Shown here: positions 1-9,398 of the stretch, one piece after another
How the letters are laid out: the number at the start of each line of letters is the position of its first letter
Numbering within the stretch: the stretch's first letter is position 1
DNA from: Promethearchaeota archaeon
GTDB taxonomy: Archaea > Asgardarchaeota > Lokiarchaeia > Sigyniarchaeales > SOKP01
Length of the DNA stretch: 64,000 nt
Assembly: GCA_019894975.1 (NCBI GenBank)
Contig: JAGXNO010000016.1
Span: 1-64,000, forward strand
Direction of reading: 5' to 3'
The notes under the pieces: generated by a model
Seen by the model: only the letters and a program-made list of their open reading frames with translations
The model's database searches: none
What the model was told of the DNA's origin: nothing
Translations under genes and position numbers: made by a program

Positions 1-2459
1 ATTAATATTGTGTAATTTTTAAAAACTTCGTTTCTCAATTCTCCTATTAATGCATTAGTTCCCAGACTCGGTAAATATGTACAGTTATATAATTCAAGGT
101 CATAAATATCAATATACAAAATTATCTTTTTACAACCTATAGCAGAACCATTAAACCAGAAGAATCCTAATTCATATTCTCCAAATACGGGGATGTCTTT
201 TGTGACATCCAATATTGTCACATTATTAAAGTCATAGGATAAGAAGGATTCACCAATGATACCCGATGAAGATATCATTTCTGCGCCCGGATATCTTGTC
301 CCGTTAGGATAAAAGAGAGTAGTATTTACATCACCACTTAACGGTGCGTTAGAATTATGATCTTGAATATCTACACTAACGGAAACATTATCTCCATACA
401 TAAAACCATTCGTTTCCCATAATGTCCCATAGTAATTGATATAAGTGTGCATTTTATTAATAAAATTGAAACTTGTCAAGTTTAGTGTGTATATTCCATT
501 AAGGTTCGAAAAAGTCTCATTAATTACTAGTTTTAAATTTTGAGGACTATCAGAAACAACAGATTCATCATCTAATAACCAAAGAAATTCTTCATCATTT
601 GGATTTGTTAAATTGTGAGCAGACATGAAATTTGGATATACATACCAAAATTCAAGGAAATTCCAATCATTGAAGTTTGGATTAGTCTTATCAAAATCAA
701 AATTAAAAGCCCATTCAGGATTTTCACTATATGACGCATTATAATATGTTGTTGCACCTTCAATCCAATATGCATTTACAGAATAATTATAAACATTAAA
801 GCTGAAATCTGATATAATACTTCTATTCCAATTTAGGTATACTTGAAATTGATTAGATGGAGTATCTTCAATTGCCGTAGAAAACGTATTATTCCATCGT
901 CCTAAGCCCCATGTTAAATAAGAGCTTTCATTATATGGATATGCATCTATTACTAAATTGCTAACCGTAGCGTTTTGAATTCTTAACGTATTGTTATCAT
1001 TAAAACTAAAATCTGAGGGCATATAACCACGAGTAACATTTAATGCAAAAGAACTAGCATCTAATTGACTTGAAGTATAAGTATAAGGTAAATTATCTGT
1101 CTCAATTATCCTTTCTGCAAAATCCCAATTTATACCGTAATCAACCGTTGTAAGTAATTGATGCTCAGTTCTCCCATCGTCCCCATAATCAAAATAAGGT
1201 AATGTAACTAAGCTATATACATCTGTTGAATTTGTTGATTTTATAACAATAAAATAATTTGAAAGGTTTAAAGCTCCAGTATTAACAGTATTAAAATCAA
1301 AATACGTTAATTGATCATTTGTATAACCAATCAATTGAGAATCAATCAACTCATTATAATCAGGATTTATTTCGATACTTCTTAAATTATCATCCGAACG
1401 GACAATAGTATTGTTTGCACGGTATAATGAGATGTTTAACTGTGAAGTTAATGCTTCAGTTGGGTCTAGGGTTCGTATCCATGCATAAAATCCATTAACG
1501 GCTGATTCTTCTCCCTTTAAATCAAATTCTAATGCAACATAATTCTGATCAGTAATGGGGAGGTCAAAAGCATAAGTAGATTCAATGTCAAATTCATACA
1601 ATCTAGCTTCAAATGGATCTAGATCGGCTCTTTCAAAAATAAATTGTATATATGTTGTATCCGTTAAATCAACATAGTTTAAATTTTCATTAATTAAATT
1701 TTCTTTTAATCTTTGAATGCCCAGAGAACTATTGAATAAAAGAGAAGATACTACTTCGTTCCAAGTGGATTGTGAATAATCTCTTAATCTCACAGTTAGA
1801 TTAGCATCTGAACTAAGCCTTAGTACTAAGGAATATATCAAAGCTAAAATTTTGGTTCGATTAAATTCAATATTACCATTTATCCCGCCTGTAGTGTAAT
1901 CTGTATCAGTAAAATTGGCTCTGATTGTAAAATTTAAGACTCCAAGGGTAGCGTTTAAGTGGATATAAGTTGAATTAGAACCATCTATCAATTCGCTGAA
2001 AAATCCATCGATTATATCAGTATCTGGGTGGTAAGAAATTCCAGAGAGCCCCGTATCATAATCGAATGATATAAAATCTGCGGCATATAAAGCATCATCG
2101 TCCTCGAGAACATAATCTGTAGTAAAGTTATTTTGAAATGTGAAATTAAAATCTCCATAAGTGAGATACATGTCATCAGAGGTTACCGAAGGGATCTCGA
2201 AGAAATCCTCGTTATTATTGAAGTTTTCAGATTCGTTAAATACATAAATTCTAACATCTTGATCGTTTCCAAAACCTGTAATATAATCATCCACATTGAG
2301 ATCAGAGCTGATTGGCAAGTTCTCTAATCCCTCATCCTCAAAACTAACTCCTCTAGATAGATTAGAACTACTCAAAAAGTGAATATTACTTACCAATACT
2401 ATTGATATGAAAAAAACAACAAGAATAACTCCTTTAATTCCTTTATTTTTATGAGCCAA
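1..2459 (-). CDS. large exported surface protein, N-terminal part (partial)
   Basis: The minus frame is open from position 2459 to the left edge with no stop, so at least 819 residues are present and the C-terminus lies outside the window. I chose the TTG at 2459 because it precedes a basic-then-hydrophobic leader (AHKNKGIKGVILVVFFISIV) typical of a signal peptide, and I saw no in-frame ATG or GTG just upstream. The rest is rich in Asn, Asp, Ser, Thr, Tyr and N-glycosylation-like sequons, with few Lys/Arg, which fits an extracellular beta-sandwich protein. No catalytic motif was seen. It is probably a cell-surface or adhesion-like protein; the family was not recognised. Confidence 0.82.
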   Translation of the reverse strand, partial: MAHKNKGIKGVILVVFFISIVLVSNIHFLSSSNLSRGVSFEDEGLENLPISSDLNVDDYITGFGNDQDVRIYVFNESENFNNNEDFFEIPSVTSDDMYLTYGDFNFTFQNNFTTDYVLEDDDALYAADFISFDYDTGLSGISYHPDTDIIDGFFSELIDGSNSTYIHLNATLGVLNFTIRANFTDTDYTTGGINGNIEFNRTKILALIYSLVLRLSSDANLTVRLRDYSQSTWNEVVSSLLFNSSLGIQRLKENLINENLNYVDLTDTTYIQFIFERADLDPFEARLYEFDIESTYAFDLPITDQNYVALEFDLKGEESAVNGFYAWIRTLDPTEALTSQLNISLYRANNTIVRSDDNLRSIEINPDYNELIDSQLIGYTNDQLTYFDFNTVNTGALNLSNYFIVIKSTNSTDVYSLVTLPYFDYGDDGRTEHQLLTTVDYGINWDFAERIIETDNLPYTYTSSQLDASSFALNVTRGYMPSDFSFNDNNTLRIQNATVSNLVIDAYPYNESSYLTWGLGRWNNTFSTAIEDTPSNQFQVYLNWNRSIISDFSFNVYNYSVNAYWIEGATTYYNASYSENPEWAFNFDFDKTNPNFNDWNFLEFWYVYPNFMSAHNLTNPNDEEFLWLLDDESVVSDSPQNLKLVINETFSNLNGIYTLNLTSFNFINKMHTYINYYGTLWETNGFMYGDNVSVSVDIQDHNSNAPLSGDVNTTLFYPNGTRYPGAEMISSSGIIGESFLSYDFNNVTILDVTKDIPVFGEYELGFFWFNGSAIGCKKIILYIDIYDLELYNCTYLPSLGTNALIGELRNEVFKNYTIL

Positions 2460-2595
2460 GAATATAACCGTGAAACTTAATTTTAGTTTATAAAATAATT
2501 TAAAAGTTAAAAAATTAAAATTTCCTAAATATTTTAATTTTATCAGTAAGTTTAACAATATGACAAAATATTTATTTATTCAAGAGGGAAAGTAA

Positions 2596-3942
2596 ATGGA
2601 AAAAGACTTAATACTAGACGAAATTGAAAAAAATAGAGAAGAGTATATTGAATTTCTAAGGGATTTAATTCAAACCGAATCATATAATCCTCCCGGCAAT
2701 GAGAAAAACGTAGCATTGGTTATTAAAAAGTATCTAGAAGATGCAAATATAGAATGTGAAATCTTTCCTTTTGGGGAAAATCGTGCTAACCTCTTTTCCG
2801 CTTTAAATAATAGGTTTGATAGAAAAAATCTTTTGTATAATGGACATATGGACGTAGTTCCCCCCGGAAATGAGGAAGAGTGGAAATATCCTCCTCTCTC
2901 AGCTTCAATTAAAAGGAAAAAAATTTTTGGTCGAGGTGCAACTGATATGAAAGGAGGTTTAGCGGCAATGATTATTTCTTTAAAAATTCTAAAAAAATTG
3001 GATTTAAAACTCTCGGGAAATTTACTCTTAAATGCCGTTGCAGATGAAGAAACAGGTGGAACATATGGAACAGGATGGTGTCTTGAAAATAAATTAAATT
3101 CGATAAAGAGCGATTTTGTGATTATTGGGGAACCTACAGGATTAAGTCCATTACCCAAAGGCATAATTCTAGGAGAAAAAGGTCGTGTAGAACTTAAAAT
3201 CGTTACAAATGGTATTTCATGCCATGCGTCTGTTCCATTTATGGGGAAAAATGCAATCTATATGATGAGTGAAATTATACAAAATTTAGACAAACTGGAA
3301 GAAAATATGCCAAAAGTAGATCCTCCTATGTCTGTAGATGAATTAAAGGAACAGATGAGTGTTGTATTTCCCAATAATGAAACTTTTGAAAATATTTTAC
3401 AAGAACAAGCTATTCTACAAGATATTATATCTGCAAATGCACAATTTGCCAAAAATTTAACCATGATTAAAGGTGGCATAAAATCTAACGTAATTCCTGA
3501 CTCCTGCGAAGCTATTATGGATTTCAGGTTATTACCTGGTCAAACTACTGAACATGTTCTAGAATCAATGAAAAAATTGATAAAGGATTTAGGATATGAT
3601 GTAAAAAATGAACCAACTGGATCACCTGAAGATGTTTTTGTCTATTTAGAAGTATTGAAAAAAGGTGAAGCTTCTTATTGGCAAGATTGGAGAGATTCAA
3701 AAGATCTAGAAACTTTCCATTCAATCGTAGGTGAAATTTATAAAAAAAAACCTATTTATTTCATCTTGCCTGCCAGCTCAGATGCTGAACATTATCGTAA
3801 TACAGATTATTGTCAACCAACAATATTATTCGGACCTGGATCACCTGGAACGGCTCATGCTACTGATGAATATATAGTAATTCAAGACTTTATAGACTCA
3901 ATAAAAGTCTTTTCGTTGTTTGCCGTTGAATTCTTAAAGTAG
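2596..3942 (+). CDS. M20 family metallopeptidase / deacylase (ArgE-DapE-ACY1 type)
   Basis: A 448-residue cytoplasmic zinc hydrolase that should cleave an N-acyl amino acid or a small peptide. The M20 signature runs in order: GHMDVVPPG (first metal ligands His84 and Asp86), GRGATDMKGG (bridging Asp117), DEETGGTYG (general base and metal ligand Glu151/152), GEPTG near 178-182, and a late PGTAHATDE segment that supplies the last metal His. The length is normal for the family and includes the lid domain inserted in the middle. The ATG is preceded by an AGAGGGA ribosome-binding sequence at good spacing. Sequence motifs do not settle the substrate (acetylornithine, succinyl-diaminopimelate or dipeptide), and the neighbours do not point to arginine or lysine synthesis. 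Confidence 0.95.
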   Translation: MEKDLILDEIEKNREEYIEFLRDLIQTESYNPPGNEKNVALVIKKYLEDANIECEIFPFGENRANLFSALNNRFDRKNLLYNGHMDVVPPGNEEEWKYPPLSASIKRKKIFGRGATDMKGGLAAMIISLKILKKLDLKLSGNLLLNAVADEETGGTYGTGWCLENKLNSIKSDFVIIGEPTGLSPLPKGIILGEKGRVELKIVTNGISCHASVPFMGKNAIYMMSEIIQNLDKLEENMPKVDPPMSVDELKEQMSVVFPNNETFENILQEQAILQDIISANAQFAKNLTMIKGGIKSNVIPDSCEAIMDFRLLPGQTTEHVLESMKKLIKDLGYDVKNEPTGSPEDVFVYLEVLKKGEASYWQDWRDSKDLETFHSIVGEIYKKKPIYFILPASSDAEHYRNTDYCQPTILFGPGSPGTAHATDEYIVIQDFIDSIKVFSLFAVEFLK

Positions 3943-4063
3943 ATATCTTCTGAAACTGGAACTTTATTATTAGATAGACTCAAGTTTTCATAAAAGAAAT
4001 TTATAAGAATTTACTATTATTATATATTTAATTTCTAAAATTTAGAGTAATTCACATTCAATT

Positions 4064-5242
4064 TTGCCTGAAATAAAAATCGAAGACACAGTTATATTAC
4101 TTGACTCATCTAGATCCATGCTCAGAAAGGATTTTAAACCTAGTCGAATAACTGTAGAACTTCAAGCAGCAAGAAATTTTATCAAATCAAAATTATCATT
4201 TGACATGAAAGATAGGATTTCAATAATTTCCTTTGGAGAAACTGAGAAAAGATTAATCGATTTTACATTTGATATTGATAAATTAAATGCGTCAATGAAA
4301 AAAATTCAAATTTCTGGTAATGGTATTCTGCATGAGGCAATTTCTTTCGCTTTGCAGGTTTTGGTTCAAGAAATGCGTAAACTTGGGGGTAAAACCCCTC
4401 GAATTCTTTTAATAACTGATAATAAATTAGAATTTGATTTAACTCGATTAGAAAAAGTAATCAATATAGCTAAAGGCTTAGGTGTTTATATTGATATTTG
4501 TCAATTGGGTGGAGAACAAGAGCATGGAAAATTATCACTGAAAAGAATTGCACAATTGACTAGAGGTCAGTATAGTTATTTCAATAATTCTAAAGAATTG
4601 CTAGAAGGGATTAAGTTATTTGCTTCACAAAAGGAGGTAAAAAAGACTTCTGATTATTTTGATCCCCAAAAAAAAGAAGATTTAGCACCGTTAATAAGTG
4701 AAATTGCATTACCATTAAGAAGACCAACAGTTTTAGAAATAAAACTTGTACTGAGTGGAAGGAGTAATCAAGAAAAATGTCAAATCTGCCACTCAGTTAA
4801 AGCCCCTGCTACGGGATCTGACTTCTATAGTGAAGGAAGATTTTGTCCATCATGTGATAGAGCTATGCATTTATCATGTGCAGCAATGTGGGCAAAAAAG
4901 ACAGAATATAAGGATAATATATTTCGATGTCCATTTTGTTTCTTTCTTTTGGAGTTGCCAAGAGCAGCTTTAAAATTTGCCGAAGATAAAAATGAAGAAT
5001 CTCAAGAAGTAAAGATATTAGAGGAAGATAAGGGCAGAATAGCAAATATGCATCTGATTCCTGATTCAGATATAGCTCAAATTGATGCCTCATGTTCATA
5101 TTGCCATAATATTTTTTTAGGGGATTATAAAGTCTACCAATGTGATAAATGTAGTTCATATTACCATCAACCATGTCTAAATAAGATGATAAATGAAATT
5201 AAGGCTTGTAGGTATTGCGGTGCTCAAATTGTTGTAGATTAG
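4064..5242 (+). CDS. vWA domain protein with two C-terminal C4HC3 zinc modules (TFIIH p44/Ssl1-like layout)
   Basis: A 392-residue protein starting at TTG 4064. Residues about 5-185 form a von Willebrand A domain with an intact MIDAS start (DSSRS at 14-18) and a TPRILLITDN strand. Two zinc modules follow with the same C-x2-C...C-x2-C-x4-H-x2-C...C-x2-C spacing: Cys239, 242, 261, 264, His269, Cys272, 289, 292, and Cys344, 347, 360, 363, His368, Cys371, 382, 385. The opening TVILLDSSRSM and the order vWA, zinc finger, terminal RING-like finger, as well as the total length, recall the eukaryotic TFIIH subunit p44/Ssl1; the vWA part also recalls proteasomal Rpn10. Function is inference: a protein-protein scaffold, possibly a ubiquitin-type ligase or a transcription/repair factor. 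It lies just upstream of metG. Confidence 0.88.
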   Translation: MPEIKIEDTVILLDSSRSMLRKDFKPSRITVELQAARNFIKSKLSFDMKDRISIISFGETEKRLIDFTFDIDKLNASMKKIQISGNGILHEAISFALQVLVQEMRKLGGKTPRILLITDNKLEFDLTRLEKVINIAKGLGVYIDICQLGGEQEHGKLSLKRIAQLTRGQYSYFNNSKELLEGIKLFASQKEVKKTSDYFDPQKKEDLAPLISEIALPLRRPTVLEIKLVLSGRSNQEKCQICHSVKAPATGSDFYSEGRFCPSCDRAMHLSCAAMWAKKTEYKDNIFRCPFCFFLLELPRAALKFAEDKNEESQEVKILEEDKGRIANMHLIPDSDIAQIDASCSYCHNIFLGDYKVYQCDKCSSYYHQPCLNKMINEIKACRYCGAQIVVD

Positions 5243-5327
5243 ACTTTTTAATTGCGATAAAAAAAATATAGTGTAGTTTAAAATATTTAAGCTACTATTC
5301 GTTCTATATATAAACAAGAGTAATAAG

Positions 5328-7385
5328 GTGATTAATTTAGCGAATAATCCTAAAGGTAAATGGGTTGTAACTTCCGCATGGCCATACGTAAACGCTACCC
5401 CCCATTTGGGTAATTTAATAGGAAGCACATTATCAGCTGATGTTTTCGCACGATTCTTGAGAATGAAAGGTGAAGAAGTGGTGTTTGTTTCTGGATCAGA
5501 TTCTCATGGAACACCCGTTTCTGTAGAAGCAAAGAGACTGAATGTTCCTGCCGAGGATCTTGCTTTTAAATATCATAAGAAGATTAAAGATCTACATGAA
5601 AAATGGATGATCTCTTTTGATAACTATACAATAACTCATAACCCTACCCACATTGACTTAGTAAAGAAAATATATTTAGATGTAGAAAAAAATGGATATG
5701 TGGTACAGAAGGAGATAGAATCCCTTTATTGTGAAAATGATAATATTTTTTTACCTGATAGATACGTTGAGGGAACATGTCCTAATTGTAAAGAGGATGG
5801 TGCAAGAGGTGATCAGTGTGATAAGTGCCAGAAACTACTCACACCCATAGAATTGATTAAACCATTATGTGCGATTTGCGGATCAACTCCTGTGATTAGA
5901 AAGTCAAGACATTGGTATTTAGATTTACCTAAATTGCAAGATAGATTAAAAAAATTAATTGAAGAAAACGAGATCATACCCCCTAATGCTCGGAAGATGT
6001 GTATAAATAGTATTACAGAAGGACTACCTCAACGAGGAATTACCAGGGATCTTGAATGGGGAATTAGTGCTCCTTTCAAAGGGGCTGAAAATAAGGTTAT
6101 ATATGTATGGCTAGAAGCTGTGTTAGGATATATTACTGCTGTGAAAGAATGGGCTGATAAGTTGATTAATGATCCTGGCAAGTTTGATTACTTTTGGAAA
6201 GATCCTAACACAAAAACCGTCTTTTTTATAGGGAAAGATAACATAATCTTTCATTTAATTATATTTCCGGGATTACTAATGGCTTATAATGAAGACAAGA
6301 ATGATACTGACAAATTTGTCTTGCCATATAATGTCTCCTCTACAGAATTCCTGATGATGGGAAGTGAAAAGTTATCTAAATCAAGAGGGGTTGGAATGGG
6401 AATTGATGAAGCTTTAGAATTAGCTCCTTTAGATTACTGGAGATTTTATTTGCTGTTTAATCGTCCAGAAACAAGCGATACCTCTTTCCTTTGGTCTGAA
6501 TTTGAGAATAATATGAAAACCCTTAATGATAACATCGGAAATTTTGTCCATCGGACATTAACCTTTATAGAAAAACAATTTAATAGTAGAGTGCCCGAAA
6601 AAATAGAATATGATGCGACTGATAAGAAACTCATAGAAAAATTAAATGCCATTAGTCTAGATGTAGGAGAAAGTCTGCTTAATTTTAAAATAAGAAAAGC
6701 TATAAGAGATATTGTAAATTTTGGAAAAGAATGTAACATATATTTAAATGAAAAATCACCTTGGCATTTAATCAAGAAAGATAAAAAAGCTGCAGGGCAT
6801 GTGTTTAATATCTGTGCTCAAGCAGTAAACGCTTTAGGAATTTTATTAGGCCCATTCATACCAGATACTTCTGAAAAGATCCTTTCTTATTTAAACGCTC
6901 CAAAATTAGGTGATGTAGAATGGGACAGTATTTCTGAAAATTCTGTTAAAGTAGGACGGACTATTAAGAAGCCTACACCACTCTTTCAGAAATTAGAGAT
7001 TGAAGAAATTAAAAATGAATATAAAAAATTAAAAGAAGAAAAACCAGAAAAAGGTGGTAAAGAACTGATAACCTATGATGAGTTTCAAAAATTGGATATT
7101 CGAGTGGCTTTAGTGGAAAAAGTAGAAAAAGTTCCTAAAGCAGATAAACTGTATAAACTATCAATTGACCTAGGAACGGAGAAAAGAACAATTGTAGCAG
7201 GTTTAGCTGAATTTTATAAGGCTGATGAATTAGAAGGTAAGAAAATTATTGTTCTAACTAATTTGGAACCAAGGAAATTGCGAGGAATTACAAGTGAGGG
7301 GATGCTCTTAGCCGCAGATTTTGAAGATAATGTCTCAATACTAATTCCCGATAAAGATATTCCTTTGGGTGCTAATATCAGGTAA
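5328..7385 (+). CDS. metG: methionyl-tRNA synthetase
   Basis: A 685-residue class I aminoacyl-tRNA synthetase that charges tRNA-Met. The HIGH-type motif is TPHLGN (residues 24-29), the knuckle domain carries several CxxC pairs (around CPNCKEDGARGDQCDKC and CAICGS), and the KMSKS-type motif is KLSKSR near residue 348. From about residue 580 there is an appended Trbp111/EMAPII-like tRNA-binding OB domain (FQKLDIRVALVEKVEKVPKA). The appended domain is fused here rather than encoded separately as in some archaea. The GTG start at 5328 is chosen because the catalytic core begins within 12 residues and no ATG precedes it. The gene is on the same strand as the vWA gene, 85 bp upstream, and convergent with the next gene. 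Confidence 0.97.
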   Translation: MINLANNPKGKWVVTSAWPYVNATPHLGNLIGSTLSADVFARFLRMKGEEVVFVSGSDSHGTPVSVEAKRLNVPAEDLAFKYHKKIKDLHEKWMISFDNYTITHNPTHIDLVKKIYLDVEKNGYVVQKEIESLYCENDNIFLPDRYVEGTCPNCKEDGARGDQCDKCQKLLTPIELIKPLCAICGSTPVIRKSRHWYLDLPKLQDRLKKLIEENEIIPPNARKMCINSITEGLPQRGITRDLEWGISAPFKGAENKVIYVWLEAVLGYITAVKEWADKLINDPGKFDYFWKDPNTKTVFFIGKDNIIFHLIIFPGLLMAYNEDKNDTDKFVLPYNVSSTEFLMMGSEKLSKSRGVGMGIDEALELAPLDYWRFYLLFNRPETSDTSFLWSEFENNMKTLNDNIGNFVHRTLTFIEKQFNSRVPEKIEYDATDKKLIEKLNAISLDVGESLLNFKIRKAIRDIVNFGKECNIYLNEKSPWHLIKKDKKAAGHVFNICAQAVNALGILLGPFIPDTSEKILSYLNAPKLGDVEWDSISENSVKVGRTIKKPTPLFQKLEIEEIKNEYKKLKEEKPEKGGKELITYDEFQKLDIRVALVEKVEKVPKADKLYKLSIDLGTEKRTIVAGLAEFYKADELEGKKIIVLTNLEPRKLRGITSEGMLLAADFEDNVSILIPDKDIPLGANIR

Positions 7386-7386
7386 G

Positions 7387-8616
7387 TTACAATTTAAGGG
7401 AAAATAAAGGATTTAATCGAGCGATAATATCTCCAAGGTCAAGTTGCATAGTTTTCAAAACTACGTCGCGTCCCCTATACTCAAATTGCAAATTCCCGAC
7501 ATCTCTTACTATTTTTAACCTACTTATATTTGTTTTTAGAGATGTTACAAAATATCTTTGATGTTTGTACTCTAAAATATCAAGAACATCTTCAATATCT
7601 GACAAACTATATCCTCCCCCATGTGGAAGTATACACGCATTTTTTAATAATTCCAGAAGTTCAAGATCTTCAGCTCTATTCGTGAAGTTTAAATTGTTCA
7701 AAGCTGTAATAGATAGATTTTTTTTACCTTTAAACAAATAAGCAGCAATATCAGCTCTTAATGTAGTTGGATAAATATCAGAAATTGAATCTGTACAATT
7801 ACTCCCCAGATACATATTATTATAGTCTTTAAGAAATTGGTGTGGTTGATTACATATAACCTTATACCCATAATCAAAAAGACGATCAGCAATTACCACT
7901 CTCTTAGCATTTGAGAATTTTAACGCTTTTTCATGGAGTTTTAAATAATCTTTAGCATCTGAATCCAGCAAAATATATTGGGGCCCAAATTTTGTCTGTT
8001 CCTCTATGGCTAGATCTTTTAGAGGTTGAGATTTATCGATATAAAGACCAAGACTATCTTTAGGGGCTCTAAATTCTGGTGCTGAACCATGAATTAAAAA
8101 GATGTAAGGAGGAAGTTTTATATCGGATAAATTTTTTGTTTCAAAGCAATTGACAAAATGATTAGATATTCCAAAATCCCAGTTAATTAACATATTGTTA
8201 TGATAAAGTTCATTCGATTTTATTTCATCAACTTTTTTGATTAAATTATATGGATCGGGTAGTTCTTCTAAACCCCCTACCAGAATTCCACAGCAATTAG
8301 GTTTAACATTTAAAAATATGATTTTTTCTTTTCCATTTCCCCAATTTAGACGACCTCCATAACCCAAGCCTGAATTCCATCTAAATTCATTTCTTGAAAT
8401 AGTTTCATCAGGTGAAGAAATAAAGGTTGCCTTTGGTTCGAAACCATATTTCTCTTGTATAAGATGCATCTGGCTTAGACCATATTTCATATTAGCTTTA
8501 CATAGTTTTGATGCCCCATCATTCAGACCAGTAGAAAAAATAAATTCATTTGCTCTTTCCAATAACTCTGATTTTGTTAACTCTGATACTGTTTGGTATA
8601 AAGCTGATGAAGTCAT
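7387..8616 (-). CDS. conserved-looking protein of unknown function, 409 aa
   Basis: I do not recognise the family. The protein is soluble, with no signal peptide or membrane segment. Distinctive stretches are GYGGRLNWGNGKEKIIFLN followed by a PNCCGILVGGL turn (about residues 85-115), IHGSAPEFR near 175, and HGGGYSL near 332. The Gly-rich turns, the Cys pair and the HGxA element look like ligand-binding or catalytic loops. It ends 1 bp from the metG stop, convergent, and its start region is divergent from the next gene, so it is probably transcribed alone. The ATG start gives a full-length frame with no stop problems. Base composition matches its neighbours, so nothing suggests recent transfer. 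Confidence 0.8.
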   Translation of the reverse strand: MTSSALYQTVSELTKSELLERANEFIFSTGLNDGASKLCKANMKYGLSQMHLIQEKYGFEPKATFISSPDETISRNEFRWNSGLGYGGRLNWGNGKEKIIFLNVKPNCCGILVGGLEELPDPYNLIKKVDEIKSNELYHNNMLINWDFGISNHFVNCFETKNLSDIKLPPYIFLIHGSAPEFRAPKDSLGLYIDKSQPLKDLAIEEQTKFGPQYILLDSDAKDYLKLHEKALKFSNAKRVVIADRLFDYGYKVICNQPHQFLKDYNNMYLGSNCTDSISDIYPTTLRADIAAYLFKGKKNLSITALNNLNFTNRAEDLELLELLKNACILPHGGGYSLSDIEDVLDILEYKHQRYFVTSLKTNISRLKIVRDVGNLQFEYRGRDVVLKTMQLDLGDIIARLNPLFSLKL

Positions 8617-8753
8617 TTTAATGAGAATTTTTAGTTCGTTAGAGATATTCTTATCAAAACATATATAGGAAATATTTTTATATAAGATTAATGATAGTAC
8701 ATGGAACAGTTCATAAAATAAGTCTTAAATAAACTAAAGATTGAACTCATAAA

Positions 8754-9380
8754 ATGAATAATCTAACTGATTTTGTCCTCTATGATTCATTAAACAAGAA
8801 AATATCCTATGGAACATATACAGGGTCAATTATTTCCAAATGTGAGGATAAAATTATCTTTTCTGACAATATGACAATCTCAAATTCAGATGAAATCTCG
8901 ATTTCTCATGGTTTGGTTATCGGATTTGATGAAGTTAACAATAAAACTAATGCTTTTTCAAGAAAATCAAACTTTACATGGAAGAATTTAGGGGAATCAT
9001 CATTAGAATATTCTGTTCTAATATCAGATAATATTGTAGATCATTATAATCGAGAGCAATTTACAGATGACTTTCCGTTTACAATAAATTTATTACATAC
9101 AGCCGGTTTGTATCTAAATCATGCTGATGTTGAAATTAACCATCTTGATTTCTTTAAGAATGAAATTCTTAAAAATCCTGTTTCTTTAATTGAAAATGGA
9201 ATTATTATGGCAGACCGTGTAGTAATCAATGAGATGGGAGATCCTGTATTCTATGATAGTATTATTGTAGGAAGAGACGATAAAGATGAGATTAAAGTGA
9301 GTTATGAAACATTTGTCAATGTAGATGACAAAAACGTTTTATACATCATTATATTAGGAATTGAAGAATTGAAAGAATGA
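8754..9380 (+). CDS. hypothetical protein, 208 aa
   Basis: Family not recognised. The protein is acidic, without signal peptide or transmembrane helix, and predicted by eye to be mostly beta strands in its first half (short alternating hydrophobic stretches such as DEISISHGLVIGFDE). The ATG is close to a TATA-like AT stretch in the divergent intergenic region. The stop lies 18 bp before the AAA ATPase gene on the same strand, so the two are likely co-transcribed and may work together. No catalytic residues stand out. A role as partner or regulator of the ATPase is inference from position only. Confidence 0.75.
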   Translation: MNNLTDFVLYDSLNKKISYGTYTGSIISKCEDKIIFSDNMTISNSDEISISHGLVIGFDEVNNKTNAFSRKSNFTWKNLGESSLEYSVLISDNIVDHYNREQFTDDFPFTINLLHTAGLYLNHADVEINHLDFFKNEILKNPVSLIENGIIMADRVVINEMGDPVFYDSIIVGRDDKDEIKVSYETFVNVDDKNVLYIIILGIEELKE

Positions 9381-9398
9381 GTGGTTTAAGCTATAAAG

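Noticed and set aside
2133-2327. Short plus-strand open frame of 64 codons
   Set aside because: It is the shadow of the minus-strand surface protein gene, which is continuously open here with a signal peptide and exported-protein composition.
2670-3164. Minus-strand frame of 164 codons opposite the M20 peptidase
   Set aside because: The opposite strand carries all M20 motifs; this frame has no similarity and an atypical residue composition.
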